Shown: positions 52,812 through 61,116 of the stretch, piece by piece
Layout: each line of letters opens with the position of its first letter
Numbering within the stretch: the first letter of the stretch is position 1
Assembly: GCA_017465475.1 (NCBI GenBank)
Contig: JAFTWC010000038.1
Location: 62,001 to 126,000, forward strand
DNA from: Lachnospiraceae bacterium
GTDB taxonomy: Bacteria; Bacillota; Clostridia; Lachnospirales; Lachnospiraceae
Direction: 5' to 3'
Length of the DNA stretch: 64,000 bases
Notes under the pieces: model-generated
What the model was told of the DNA's origin: nothing
What the model saw: the letters and a program-made list of their open reading frames with translations, nothing else
Databases searched by the model: none
Made by a program: the position numbers and the translations under genes

Positions 52812-54677
52812 TCACACATTGAGAAGAACAGATAAACGGAAGATATTATCCTTCGTTTCTACCTCCAGACTACCGTTGTATTTCTTGCAAATATGCTTCA
52901 CCGACGACAATCCGATGCCGTGCTTTGCCGCATCCTTTTTCGTTGTTTTTAACTCCCCGTCCTGCTTAATCAGTTCACCCTCGTATGGGTTTTCACAGCA
53001 GATGTACAGCATACTGTTCTGCCTATCTACCCGGAGTACCACCTCGGCGTCTGCCGTTTTTACCTTGCGTATCGCCTCAATGGCATTGTCTAATATATTA
53101 CCAAACAAGCTGCACAAATCGTAATCCGTAACGGAAAGCCCCGCCAGACTACAACCCATTTTAAACCGTATCGTCACGCCCATTTCATTTGCCTGTTGGT
53201 GCTTTTTAAACAAAAGCAAATCCAGTGTATCGGAACCGCTCTTTGCCGGAAGAAGTCTCGCATAGCTTTGCTCCGACAAATCATCGATATACTTTGCCGC
53301 CTGGGCCTCGTGACCGTTTTCGTACAATGCCTTTATAGCAAGTAAGTGGTTGTTAAAGTCGTGCCACAGGAGTCTCGTTTCCTGATAGCGTTTGTCAATT
53401 TCCCCGAAGTATGTGTTCATGGCTTCTTGTCTTGAGGTTTTGTGCCATCTGCCAAACCGCCGGTATACGAACACCGCTGCCACCAAAAAGACTGCCAAAA
53501 GCACCACAAGAAAGGTCTGCAGTCGCGGCAGCATCAGTCCTGCCACATTCAGGTTCAGATAACGGTTATAGAATCGCTCCGGCGTAAAACCTGAAAAAAG
53601 ATTGATTTCCCCGAAGACTCCCGCCTCATTCTGTCCCGGCAGATCAAAATGCCGAATGAACTCAAAGGCAAAAAACACCAGTGTCAGCCCACAAAACAGA
53701 ACCTTTTTCCTTGCGGTATAAGCCAATATACAAAGTCCAAGGACCAAAAGCAGAGTAAACACCTTAATCCCGACATACACCGCCATAAAGCCCCCCACCG
53801 TAATTTGATAGGGACAAACATAGAAACTCTCCAGTGACTGTATCGGAGTCCCCAAGGAAGGCAGCTCATACACCTTGTGTGTAATCAGAAAATTGATTCC
53901 ATAAAACCCAATCAAACCCGCCACCATAAGCACCAACATGGTCACCGTTGTCCGTGTCACATTCTGAATTTCCCCAAAGGAATCGTTCCGGATATAGCGG
54001 CAAAATAAAATCGTTATCGCCAACGCAAACAGAAAGGCGAATACATCCGTTACATGATAATTGATTACCAGTTCAAAGGAATCATCCAGTTCCGGCGTAA
54101 GCTGTAAAAACTCCAAACCGTAATAATCCTTTTGACACCGGGCCAGATTTTTAAGCAACCAGCTGTCATCGTAAATGGAATACAGAGAATCTGCAATCAC
54201 TCCCGCATTTTCTGCCACTCCAGCAGCATATGCTCCGTACCCCACCACATTTTCCACGCATTCCTTTACCCGCTCATAGTTGTCCATATCCGCGGAAGAA
54301 ATCCCCATGGTCACCATAGCGTCCGGTATCAATTCATTCTCTTCCGGGTCTGTGGGTACCGGATACCATGGACGCCCCAACAATGCCTCCATGTATTTAG
54401 CATAGACATCATTTTTCTCTATCTCGCTGAGTTCCAAATAAGTAATGATTTCATCTATGGCAGCAGCCGCCGCTTCTGCATCCTCCGGGAGATTTTTCAT
54501 AATCTGTTTTTGTCTTTCGTAATCTCCCACCCGGATAGACTGTTTCACTCCCCACACGTTCTCCGACTGCATATATTCGCCGGTGCATTTCACGGAATAA
54601 AAAAGTACTCCGTTTAAAATCAACATCAGAGGAAGCAATATCACCATAAAAAAGTAAAACTGTCTTTTTCGTTTCAT
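52812..54677 (-). CDS. GHKL sensor histidine kinase
   Basis: 621 residues. An N-terminal helix (about 8-28), a large extracytoplasmic domain (30-205) rich in acidic residues, then about six further transmembrane helices (210-415). H-box with the phospho-accepting His in LLWHDFNNHLLAIKAL (about 435), N-box LFGNILDNAIEAI (about 525) and G-box KHGIGLSSVKHICKKYNG (about 585): the AgrC/NatK class of SpoOB-type kinases. Start overlaps the response regulator stop by 4 bp. Peptide or envelope stress are usual inputs in the class. Confidence 0.9.
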   Translation of the reverse strand: MKRKRQFYFFMVILLPLMLILNGVLFYSVKCTGEYMQSENVWGVKQSIRVGDYERQKQIMKNLPEDAEAAAAAIDEIITYLELSEIEKNDVYAKYMEALLGRPWYPVPTDPEENELIPDAMVTMGISSADMDNYERVKECVENVVGYGAYAAGVAENAGVIADSLYSIYDDSWLLKNLARCQKDYYGLEFLQLTPELDDSFELVINYHVTDVFAFLFALAITILFCRYIRNDSFGEIQNVTRTTVTMLVLMVAGLIGFYGINFLITHKVYELPSLGTPIQSLESFYVCPYQITVGGFMAVYVGIKVFTLLLVLGLCILAYTARKKVLFCGLTLVFFAFEFIRHFDLPGQNEAGVFGEINLFSGFTPERFYNRYLNLNVAGLMLPRLQTFLVVLLAVFLVAAVFVYRRFGRWHKTSRQEAMNTYFGEIDKRYQETRLLWHDFNNHLLAIKALYENGHEAQAAKYIDDLSEQSYARLLPAKSGSDTLDLLLFKKHQQANEMGVTIRFKMGCSLAGLSVTDYDLCSLFGNILDNAIEAIRKVKTADAEVVLRVDRQNSMLYICCENPYEGELIKQDGELKTTKKDAAKHGIGLSSVKHICKKYNGSLEVETKDNIFRLSVLLNV

Positions 54678-55378
54678 CGGCTCCGTATCCTCCTCATCAC
54701 CGCATTCATCAATGCCGTCCGTTTTCTCCGGCTCACCGGCAGCTCCTTATCATTATCCATTACTACTGTGTCCGGATTCACCTTGCGAATGTGATCAATG
54801 TTCAGATACAGCGAATGATACGCTTCAATAAACAGCTCTTCCGGTAATTGTTTCGCGAAATTTTGTATGGAACTCTTCTCCTGATAGGAGGAAATCGCCG
54901 TATGGATGGCCGTATTCCGTTTGTCCGATTCCACGTAATAAATTTCCGCAAACTGTAACCGCACCACCGTGTCGCGGTCCTGAATTATGATTGCCTTCCG
55001 CTCATATATTTCGTTTATAAAACGCTCCAAAAGCTCCGGCAGCTTTTCCTTGTAATTTCGCTTAAATAGAAAGTGGAACGCATTCACATCGTAGCCTTCT
55101 GCGATTCTTTCTTCCATACTGGACAAAAACACCGTAGGAATCTTTACACTGTTCCGCGCCTGTTCCTTCACCAGTTCCACCCCGTCCGCATCACCCAAAT
55201 GCAGATCCATAAACAAAAGGTCCACCGGTTCATCCCGTTCCATTTCCCTGCGAAATGCCTCTCCGCTATCGCAATAGCAAATACGACACTCTGTCTCTTT
55301 TTGCTGCAGGATGCGACCCAGCTCCTGCTGTAATTCTTCTGCAAAATTATGTTCATCCTCACATATTACGATGTACAT
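54674..55378 (-). CDS. LytTR-family response regulator
   Basis: 234 residues. Receiver domain (1-120) with acidic pocket CEDEHN, phospho-acceptor Asp in LLFMDLHLGDADG and Lys-like switch region FLFKRNYKEKLPE; LytTR DNA-binding domain (about 135-230) with FAEIYYVESDKRNTAIHTA and FIEAYHSLYLNIDHIRKVN. AgrA class. GAGGAGG precedes the ATG. Forms a two-component pair with the overlapping GHKL kinase. Confidence 0.92.
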   Translation of the reverse strand: MYIVICEDEHNFAEELQQELGRILQQKETECRICYCDSGEAFRREMERDEPVDLLFMDLHLGDADGVELVKEQARNSVKIPTVFLSSMEERIAEGYDVNAFHFLFKRNYKEKLPELLERFINEIYERKAIIIQDRDTVVRLQFAEIYYVESDKRNTAIHTAISSYQEKSSIQNFAKQLPEELFIEAYHSLYLNIDHIRKVNPDTVVMDNDKELPVSRRKRTALMNAVMRRIRSR

Positions 55379-55416
55379 TGCGATTTTCCTCCTCGTTCGT
55401 ATCCGTCTTATACGTT

Positions 55417-55445
55417 TTCGTTACTCGGGTATTCCGATTAACGAA
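55417..55445 (-). promoter_or_regulatory. Inverted repeat upstream of the LytTR gene
   Basis: TTCGTTA (55417-55423) and TAACGAA (55439-55445), 15 bp apart, about 40 bp before the regulator start, next to a TATAAG -10-like element near 55408. Candidate autoregulatory LytTR site. The rest of the 318-bp gap 55379-55696 holds only terminators. Confidence 0.45.
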
Positions 55446-55486
55446 TAATCTTTGCGGCTATGTCGTTTTTAGACAATCGTTATAAC

Positions 55487-55536
55487 AAAAAGAAATAAGC
55501 ATCCGTTCCCTCACAAAGTTCAGATGCTTAATTTCT
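55487..55536 (-). terminator. Terminator after the ABC exporter pair
   Basis: Minus-strand stem AGAAATTAAGCATC / GATGCTTATTTCT (55536-55523 with 55503-55491) followed by TTTTG. An additional GC-rich hairpin GGGACTTGC/GCAAGCCCC lies at about 55606-55629, closer to the exporter stop. Confidence 0.7.
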
Positions 55537-55696
55537 TTTAACATTTCAACTGAGGGCACTCGGAGATTTAATTCCGAACACCTTTCTAAGTAAATTATAC
55601 ACGAAGGGGCTTGCGAATGCAAGTCCCTTTTCATTCTCGCTCCAACGTACCGGCAAACCACCTTGTTCCTATTACTACTTGATTGCATAATCGATT

Positions 55697-57481
55697 TTAC
55701 ACATACTTACCGGCCTGAAGCTTAAATAACCGCGCATACTCCCCGCCGAGTTTCAACAGTTCCGGATGAGAGCCCTGTTCCACAATACGTCCGTCTCCTA
55801 TCACCAGTATTTTATCCGCCAGAGTAGTATTTGACAGTCTGTGGGAAATTGTTACCGAGCTCTTTCCCTCACTGAGACCGTAAAGCTGTGCAAAAATCCG
55901 GTCTTCCGAGATTGGGTCAAGAGCAGCCGACGGTTCGTCAAGAATCATAAACTCACTGTCCTTAAAATAAGCCCTTGCCAATCCCACCAGCTGCCACTGA
56001 CCTCCCGAAAGGTCTTTTCCGTTATCCGCATAATACCGTCCCAATACGCTGTCAAATCCGTCGTCCCAATCTTTAATAATGTCGCTTGCTCCGCTGATAT
56101 CACAGGCTCTTTTCAGCTTTTCATCATCAAATCGCGCCTCGAAATCAGAAAGTGCTATAAGCTCACGCAACGGCAGACAATAGGTAACATAGTCCTGAAA
56201 CATTACCCCAAACACTTTACGCACGGCATAAATATCGTATTCCTTAAGATCAACACCATCTAACTTAATACATCCCTCTTCCGGATCGTAAAAACGAAGC
56301 ATCAGCTTGATTATGGTAGACTTTCCGGCACCGTTAAGTCCGATGAGTCCGATTTTTTCATGAGGCATAATCGTAAAGGAGCAGTCTTTTAAAACATACT
56401 GTTCGGAATTCGGATAGCGAAAGGAAACACCGCAAAATTCGATTTTCGGATTCCGTGACGGTTTCAGCGTTCCGCTTTTTTCCGCCTCAGGCACAATCTT
56501 CATGAATTCCCTCAATTCAAGAAGTCTGGTGTTATTGTTTAAAAATCTGTTGATACCGTCCATCAACCCCTGGGCCTGAGAACGTAATCGGGACACCATA
56601 CTAAGATTATACTGCACATCACCGATCCCGATTCTTCGTGCCGCCACATCAAACACCGATATAAGAAGCACCAGAATTTCACTGGACACATTGACAATCA
56701 TAATAAGGCAGTTGATACTGTTATGTCTGATGTCCTCATCTTTGTTAATCTTATACAGCTTCTGCCAGATTTTTTTATACCCATCAATAAAATAAGCGCC
56801 GATTCCGTTTAGCTTAATTTCAAACTGAACATCCGTGTCAAAGAACACATCCCGAAGGTAGTCTATTTTACGATTGTCTCTCAGCTGTTCTTTTTCCATC
56901 TCAAGCTTTTTCTCCGTTCTTTTTTTGTTATAGAGCATAAACGGAATTAAAAGTGCAAGAGTTACAAGTCCGAGCCACCATCGGTACGTACAAACAATTA
57001 CCAGGGTTGCTATTACATTGATAAAGGCTGAAACAATATCAAACACAAGCCATGTCATCTCCGTCATAATATCAAAGTTGTTTCTGGCATGGCGAACCTT
57101 GTCTCCCATGTCTGCCGAATCAAAGAAGGACAAATCCATCCGGGAGGTCTTATTCATCATGACCCGTTCAATGTAAAACTGCAGTTCATCGCTATAACGA
57201 TCATTTACATAGTAGTCAAACTGCTCCAAAAGATAGGTCACAAGCCGCAGCCCCAGGTAAATTCCGAGACACAGGATTACAACATGCTCCCTGTTTCCGT
57301 AATCAGCAATTCCGTTTAACACTTCTCTCCACAGTCTGATATTTAACAGCGGAATTGCCGTTGTGGACAAAAGAATAAACAGCTTCATGAGGAAATAAAA
57401 CTTAGATGCCAAAAAGCTTGTCTTTATGCCAAACCACACGTTTCCCAACAGTTTATCAAAAAAAGTCTTAATCTTATTCAT
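55697..57481 (-). CDS. ABC exporter half-transporter (ATPase-permease fusion), second of pair
   Basis: 594 residues: six-helix membrane domain (about 20-320) and a C-terminal ATPase with Walker A GLNGAGKST, signature DLSGGQWQ, Walker B FMILDEPSAALD. Start MNKIKTFFDKLLGNVWFG at 57481 (GGAGGTGG upstream) just overlaps the end of the preceding exporter gene; 29 upstream in-frame codons are ignored. Forms a heterodimer with that gene, probably exporting the small peptide encoded at 59504. No peptidase (C39) domain. Confidence 0.88.
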   Translation of the reverse strand: MNKIKTFFDKLLGNVWFGIKTSFLASKFYFLMKLFILLSTTAIPLLNIRLWREVLNGIADYGNREHVVILCLGIYLGLRLVTYLLEQFDYYVNDRYSDELQFYIERVMMNKTSRMDLSFFDSADMGDKVRHARNNFDIMTEMTWLVFDIVSAFINVIATLVIVCTYRWWLGLVTLALLIPFMLYNKKRTEKKLEMEKEQLRDNRKIDYLRDVFFDTDVQFEIKLNGIGAYFIDGYKKIWQKLYKINKDEDIRHNSINCLIMIVNVSSEILVLLISVFDVAARRIGIGDVQYNLSMVSRLRSQAQGLMDGINRFLNNNTRLLELREFMKIVPEAEKSGTLKPSRNPKIEFCGVSFRYPNSEQYVLKDCSFTIMPHEKIGLIGLNGAGKSTIIKLMLRFYDPEEGCIKLDGVDLKEYDIYAVRKVFGVMFQDYVTYCLPLRELIALSDFEARFDDEKLKRACDISGASDIIKDWDDGFDSVLGRYYADNGKDLSGGQWQLVGLARAYFKDSEFMILDEPSAALDPISEDRIFAQLYGLSEGKSSVTISHRLSNTTLADKILVIGDGRIVEQGSHPELLKLGGEYARLFKLQAGKYV

Positions 57482-57482
57482 A

Positions 57483-59276
57483 TTACTCCACCTCCGTTCC
57501 CGCGTACTTCTCCCGTTGGAGATTGTACAGCTTTGCGTACAACCCGCCGGCAAAAGCAAGCTCGTCATGGGTACCCTCTTCTACCACTTTTCCTCCGTCC
57601 AAAACAATAATCTTGTTGGCCATTCTTGCACTGGAAATACGATGGGAAATCATTACTCCCGTTCTTCCGTCGGAAAGTTCTTCAAAGTTTCTGAATATCC
57701 GATCTTCCGCTTCCGCGTCCAGGGCTGCGGAAGGTTCATCGAAAATAATTACCGGTGCATTCTTAAAGTAGGCACGGGAAAGCGCAATTTTCTGCCACTG
57801 TCCCTTGGACAACTCTGTTCCTTTATCATCAAACTGACGCGTCATAAAGGAGTCAAGGCCCTTTTCCAACTTCGGCTTAAGGTCTTCATATACACCGCTT
57901 TGTTCAAGTACCTGTTCAATCTCCCCACTCTCTTGCATCTTCTGAGGAGAAGACAAAGCAATATTTTCACGCAGAGTCAACGGATACTGAACAAAGTTTT
58001 GGAAAAGTGCGGAAAACAGCTTTCTGACATCCTCCATGGCATACTCTGCCATCGGATATCCGTTTATAAGTATGCTTCCCGACTCCACCTCATAAAGTCC
58101 AAGCATAAGTTTGATTATGGTGGACTTTCCGGAACCGTTGATTCCCACAATGGACAGCTTGTCCCCTTTTTTTAATGTAAAAGACGCCCCCTGCAGAATA
58201 TAATTTTCTGTATGAGGATATTTGAAATATACGTTATCAAACGTAAGTGATTCAAACTCCTCAAGGCTTCTGTGGTGTCCTCCGGCTGTTTTGGTTTCCA
58301 ATGAAAAAAAATCAAACACACGCTTCATAATCTCGGTAGTTCTTGTATAACTCATGACCAGATTAGAAAGAATCTTTTTGAACGATTCGGATGCATTCAG
58401 CGCAAACCCGATATACAATGCAACATCACCGATACTGATATCTCCCATAATCGCCTTATATACAACAAACACCGTAAACGTAATTTCTCCGCTTCGGCGT
58501 ATTATCTCCGCCACAAGAAACGTGGAAAGCTTCTTTTTATCAAGCTTCTTATTAGCATGAAGATATGCGCTTTTTTCTTCCTCATACCGCGCTTTTATCG
58601 GTTCTGTCAGGTCATACATACGTACATCTTTTGCAGGCCACGGGTCCGTTAACATCCAACGGTAATAGCAAAACTTACGCAAATCCGGTGCCTGTTTACG
58701 ACGCAGTTCTTCAGCCTTCCGATCAAACACCTGATTAAAAATAATCCCCGGAACCGTAAGGATAAGAAACAAAAGTGCAAACCAAATATTAAAGTGAACC
58801 AGCGTTACGTAAGAAGCAACAAAGGAATAGAGCAAAGCAATAACCTGCACGATGTGGTAAGTTGTAAACACGCAAACATTGGTAGAGTACCGCACATCGT
58901 CAATCATATCCTTACCTTCCGACGAGTCAATAACCGATAACGGAAGCTCCGCAAGCTTTTCCGCCAAATTACACTCATACTTATGCCACGCTTTTTCAAT
59001 CAAACTGTCATAGGCAATGTTAATCGCCGCATTATTTGCCGGCACGGTAACAATAGAAACTACATAAAGAACAGACCACAGCCACAACAGAGAGTTTTCA
59101 GTCCCACCACCTGCCAAACAGTCAAGAACAAATTTCAGCGCAACTGTATTAAACAGCACAAGCGTGGAATCCAAAAGATTCAGCAACAAATACACCACCA
59201 CAAGCAGTCTGCTGGAGTCTGTCATCAACTTTACGGAATACTTCATCGATTTTATAAATAATTTAAACTTAGTCAT
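57483..59276 (-). CDS. ABC exporter half-transporter (ATPase-permease fusion), first of pair
   Basis: 597 residues. Membrane domain about 25-320; ATPase with Walker A GINGSGKST, Walker B VIIFDEPSAALD and signature ELSKGQWQ, in which the first Gly of LSGGQ is Lys. The catalytic Glu and H-loop (SHRIS) remain. One degenerate signature beside a normal one in the partner is typical of heterodimeric exporters. Start preceded by GGAGGTGG and overlapped by a 25-residue leader ORF (59269-59346), implying coupling. Confidence 0.88.
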   Translation of the reverse strand: MTKFKLFIKSMKYSVKLMTDSSRLLVVVYLLLNLLDSTLVLFNTVALKFVLDCLAGGGTENSLLWLWSVLYVVSIVTVPANNAAINIAYDSLIEKAWHKYECNLAEKLAELPLSVIDSSEGKDMIDDVRYSTNVCVFTTYHIVQVIALLYSFVASYVTLVHFNIWFALLFLILTVPGIIFNQVFDRKAEELRRKQAPDLRKFCYYRWMLTDPWPAKDVRMYDLTEPIKARYEEEKSAYLHANKKLDKKKLSTFLVAEIIRRSGEITFTVFVVYKAIMGDISIGDVALYIGFALNASESFKKILSNLVMSYTRTTEIMKRVFDFFSLETKTAGGHHRSLEEFESLTFDNVYFKYPHTENYILQGASFTLKKGDKLSIVGINGSGKSTIIKLMLGLYEVESGSILINGYPMAEYAMEDVRKLFSALFQNFVQYPLTLRENIALSSPQKMQESGEIEQVLEQSGVYEDLKPKLEKGLDSFMTRQFDDKGTELSKGQWQKIALSRAYFKNAPVIIFDEPSAALDAEAEDRIFRNFEELSDGRTGVMISHRISSARMANKIIVLDGGKVVEEGTHDELAFAGGLYAKLYNLQREKYAGTEVE

Positions 59277-59346
59277 TCTGCACCACCTCCGGTTGTCTCA
59301 CAAAAACAAAATAGATTTTAAACAAAGCAAAAAAGTTTGTTTGCAT
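59269..59346 (-). CDS. Leader ORF overlapping the exporter start
   Basis: 25 residues, MQTNFFALFKIYFVFVRQPE and five more. The ribosome binding site is AGAAGGGGG-like. It ends with TAA that overlaps the ATG of the exporter gene by a few bases (AATGACTAA), so its translation could feed ribosomes to the exporter. A single hydrophobic stretch (FFALFKIYFVFV) suggests membrane affinity. May be a coupling device rather than a product. Confidence 0.4.
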   Translation of the reverse strand: MQTNFFALFKIYFVFVRQPEVVQND

Positions 59347-59454
59347 AAAAAATGTCCCCCTTCTTTTCATGTGAATGTAATAACCAAATTACATGAAGCA
59401 GGACGACTCTTACGGTGCATTTTCGTTTGAAAGAAAAAATATTCCTTATAAAGC

Positions 59455-59477
59455 AAAAAAGCATCCTTATCGGATGC
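59455..59477 (-). terminator. Attenuator-like terminator between peptide gene and exporter
   Basis: Minus-strand stem GCATCC-gataa-GGATGC followed by TTTTTT (59460-59455). It lies about 30 bp after the peptide stop and about 180 bp before the exporter gene, so most transcripts should encode the peptide alone. Confidence 0.75.
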
Positions 59478-59503
59478 ACAAAACCACAACACTTATAACC
59501 GAA

Positions 59504-59581
59504 TTACAACACACAACACTCGGCAATTGACATGGCATCTGATATGTTTTTACAAAGAATCGTCATATGCATTTTTTTCAT
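59504..59581 (-). CDS. 25-residue Cys-containing peptide, candidate exported signal or bacteriocin precursor
   Basis: Encoded by ATG at 59581 to TAA at 59506-59504. The peptide begins MKKMHMTILCKNIS and ends AMSIAECCVL, with three Cys (one at residue 10, two adjacent near the C-terminus). It has a near-consensus promoter (59626-59654), a strong ribosome binding site (AAGGGAGGTG) and a terminator directly behind, and is followed by two half-size ABC exporters. That context is typical of peptide pheromones and bacteriocins. No known family recognised; a leader peptide is the alternative. Confidence 0.6.
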   Translation of the reverse strand: MKKMHMTILCKNISDAMSIAECCVL

Positions 59582-59625
59582 GTCAATCACCTCCCTTAGT
59601 GAATTTGTAATTTGATTTCTTGAGT

Positions 59626-59654
59626 AGTTTACCATACTTTTCAGAATATGTCAA
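59626..59654 (-). promoter_or_regulatory. Promoter of the peptide gene
   Basis: TTGACA (59654-59649), 17 bp, TAAACT (59631-59626) on the minus strand, about 45 bp before the peptide ATG. Confidence 0.75.
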
Positions 59655-59710
59655 TATATTCAAAAAAATTAGAGTTGCAATATTTTTCTCGAAAATATTG
59701 CAACTTTCTA

Positions 59711-60148
59711 TCACTCCAACCACTGAATAAACGCAGTCTTATCGCTACTGTTATATCCTGCTCTCTCATAAAACTTTAGTGTCGATTCCTTCTTTGAACC
59801 GGTTAACAACATCATTTTATAACATCCGGCATTCTCCGAAAGTTCTTTCGCGTAGTTCAGACACTCCGTGGCGTAGCCTTTCCCACGGTATGCTTCATGA
59901 GTCACCACATTCTCCACAAAGGCATAAGGTCTTACATTCCGCGTCAGATTCGGTATAATCACACAAACACAGGAGGACACCAATTTACCGTCGATTTCCT
60001 TTACAATGATATGATGGTTTTCATCTGTCAGTATAGCTTGCCAAGTTTTACTCAAGTGCTCCGTAAACTCAGGCACGGACTCCTCGTGCAGATGTAAATA
60101 CAGCTCTAACAACTCATTTAAATCTTTTTCTTGTACTTCCCGAACCAT
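59711..60148 (-). CDS. GNAT-family N-acetyltransferase
   Basis: 145 residues. The acetyl-CoA-binding motif A is HEAYRGKGYATECLNYA (RxxGxA-type); C-terminal KESTLKFYERAGYN is the usual motif B. Start MVREVQEKDL with AGGAGG upstream. Substrate unknown. Immediately follows a ferredoxin-like gene fragment. Confidence 0.88.
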   Translation of the reverse strand: MVREVQEKDLNELLELYLHLHEESVPEFTEHLSKTWQAILTDENHHIIVKEIDGKLVSSCVCVIIPNLTRNVRPYAFVENVVTHEAYRGKGYATECLNYAKELSENAGCYKMMLLTGSKKESTLKFYERAGYNSSDKTAFIQWLE

Positions 60149-60158
60149 GGTATTCCTC

Positions 60159-60254
60159 CTAAAAATATTTTTCAATTACGCTCTGCTCCACAACTTCTTT
60201 CCCAAGCATAGAGATTGCTTGCCTCGGACAATTATTTACACATCGGTAACACAT
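60159..60254 (-). pseudogene. EFR1-type ferredoxin, C-terminal fragment
   Basis: 31 residues from MCYRCVNNCPRQAISMLGKE to IEKYF: the end of an EFR1-family ferredoxin with the last part of a 4Fe-4S motif (C-x2-C-x3-CP) and the typical IEKYF end. The rest of the protein, including the flavodoxin-like part and first cluster, is missing; a stop codon, which belongs to the preceding phosphatase gene, sits four codons upstream. A decayed remnant. Confidence 0.65.
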
Positions 60255-60263
60255 GGTGCTTTC

Positions 60264-61025
60264 TTACAACACAATTCGTTTTCTCTCCTGATACACCACC
60301 TGCTGTAACCCAAATGTCTCCGCCAGTTGCTTCGCCGCTTCATAATCTGCTCCCACATCCTGCTCCACATGGGCATCGGAACCAACCGTAACGTACCGTC
60401 CGCCACAATCTGCATAAACTTGTAACAAATCTTTCCCCGGCATGGCCTCGCTGTGACCTTTTCTTAGGGATGAGGTGTTGATTTCTATTATCATGTCCTT
60501 GTCCAGTAACCGTTTGAAGATCTCTTTTATCTCCGCCTCCTCATAATAAATTTCACCGTAATACCGCTTCGGAAAATCAATATGCCCCAAGGCATCAAAA
60601 CCGCCCTGTTTCACCGTACTTAAGACTTCCTTCCAGTACAACGTATAAAATTCCTTGGCGGAATACTGCTCCCGCACCTTCTGACACGGAAACATATTCC
60701 CAATCCAATGGATACTTCCGATGATAAAATCATACGGATAGTTTGACAACTCCCTTAATTTGTCAGCATACAAGTGTGGCTCTCCGAACTCAATACCGGA
60801 GCATAGGGTAAGTTGCTCCCCGTATCGTTCCTTCACCTTACGAAAAGCCTCAAAGTACTTCTCAGGACTATAATAATTGCATCCGTAATCATCAGGATTT
60901 AAGTCCACATGGTCCGTAAAACAAAACATCCGAATATCCCGTTCCAATGCCTGCTTTACATACTCCTCCATCTTTGCTTCCGAATCACAGGAAAACTCCG
61001 TGTGAATGTGGTAGTCGGTTTTCAT
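60264..61025 (-). CDS. Histidinol-phosphatase-like PHP protein
   Basis: 253 residues, full length. Metal motifs: DYHIHTEFSCDSE (HxH), DHVD, GIEFGEPH, GSIHWIGN and the C-terminal GSDAHVEQDVG. HisK-type histidinol phosphatase is the closest named function, but many paralogues in Firmicutes have unknown targets, and no his genes are nearby. Start chosen at the second Met because GGAGGA abuts the first. Confidence 0.85.
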   Translation of the reverse strand: MKTDYHIHTEFSCDSEAKMEEYVKQALERDIRMFCFTDHVDLNPDDYGCNYYSPEKYFEAFRKVKERYGEQLTLCSGIEFGEPHLYADKLRELSNYPYDFIIGSIHWIGNMFPCQKVREQYSAKEFYTLYWKEVLSTVKQGGFDALGHIDFPKRYYGEIYYEEAEIKEIFKRLLDKDMIIEINTSSLRKGHSEAMPGKDLLQVYADCGGRYVTVGSDAHVEQDVGADYEAAKQLAETFGLQQVVYQERKRIVL

Positions 61026-61116
61026 ATTCATTCCTCCAAATTTAATTCTACATCCTTATTCTTTTCCCTATCCGGCAAGTCTCCCGTAAACAATTCATCC
61101 TATCTTTCTACTGCAC

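Noticed and set aside
55458..55688. 76-residue minus-strand open frame after the exporter pair
   Set aside because: Overlaps two hairpins including a terminator and lacks a ribosome binding site.
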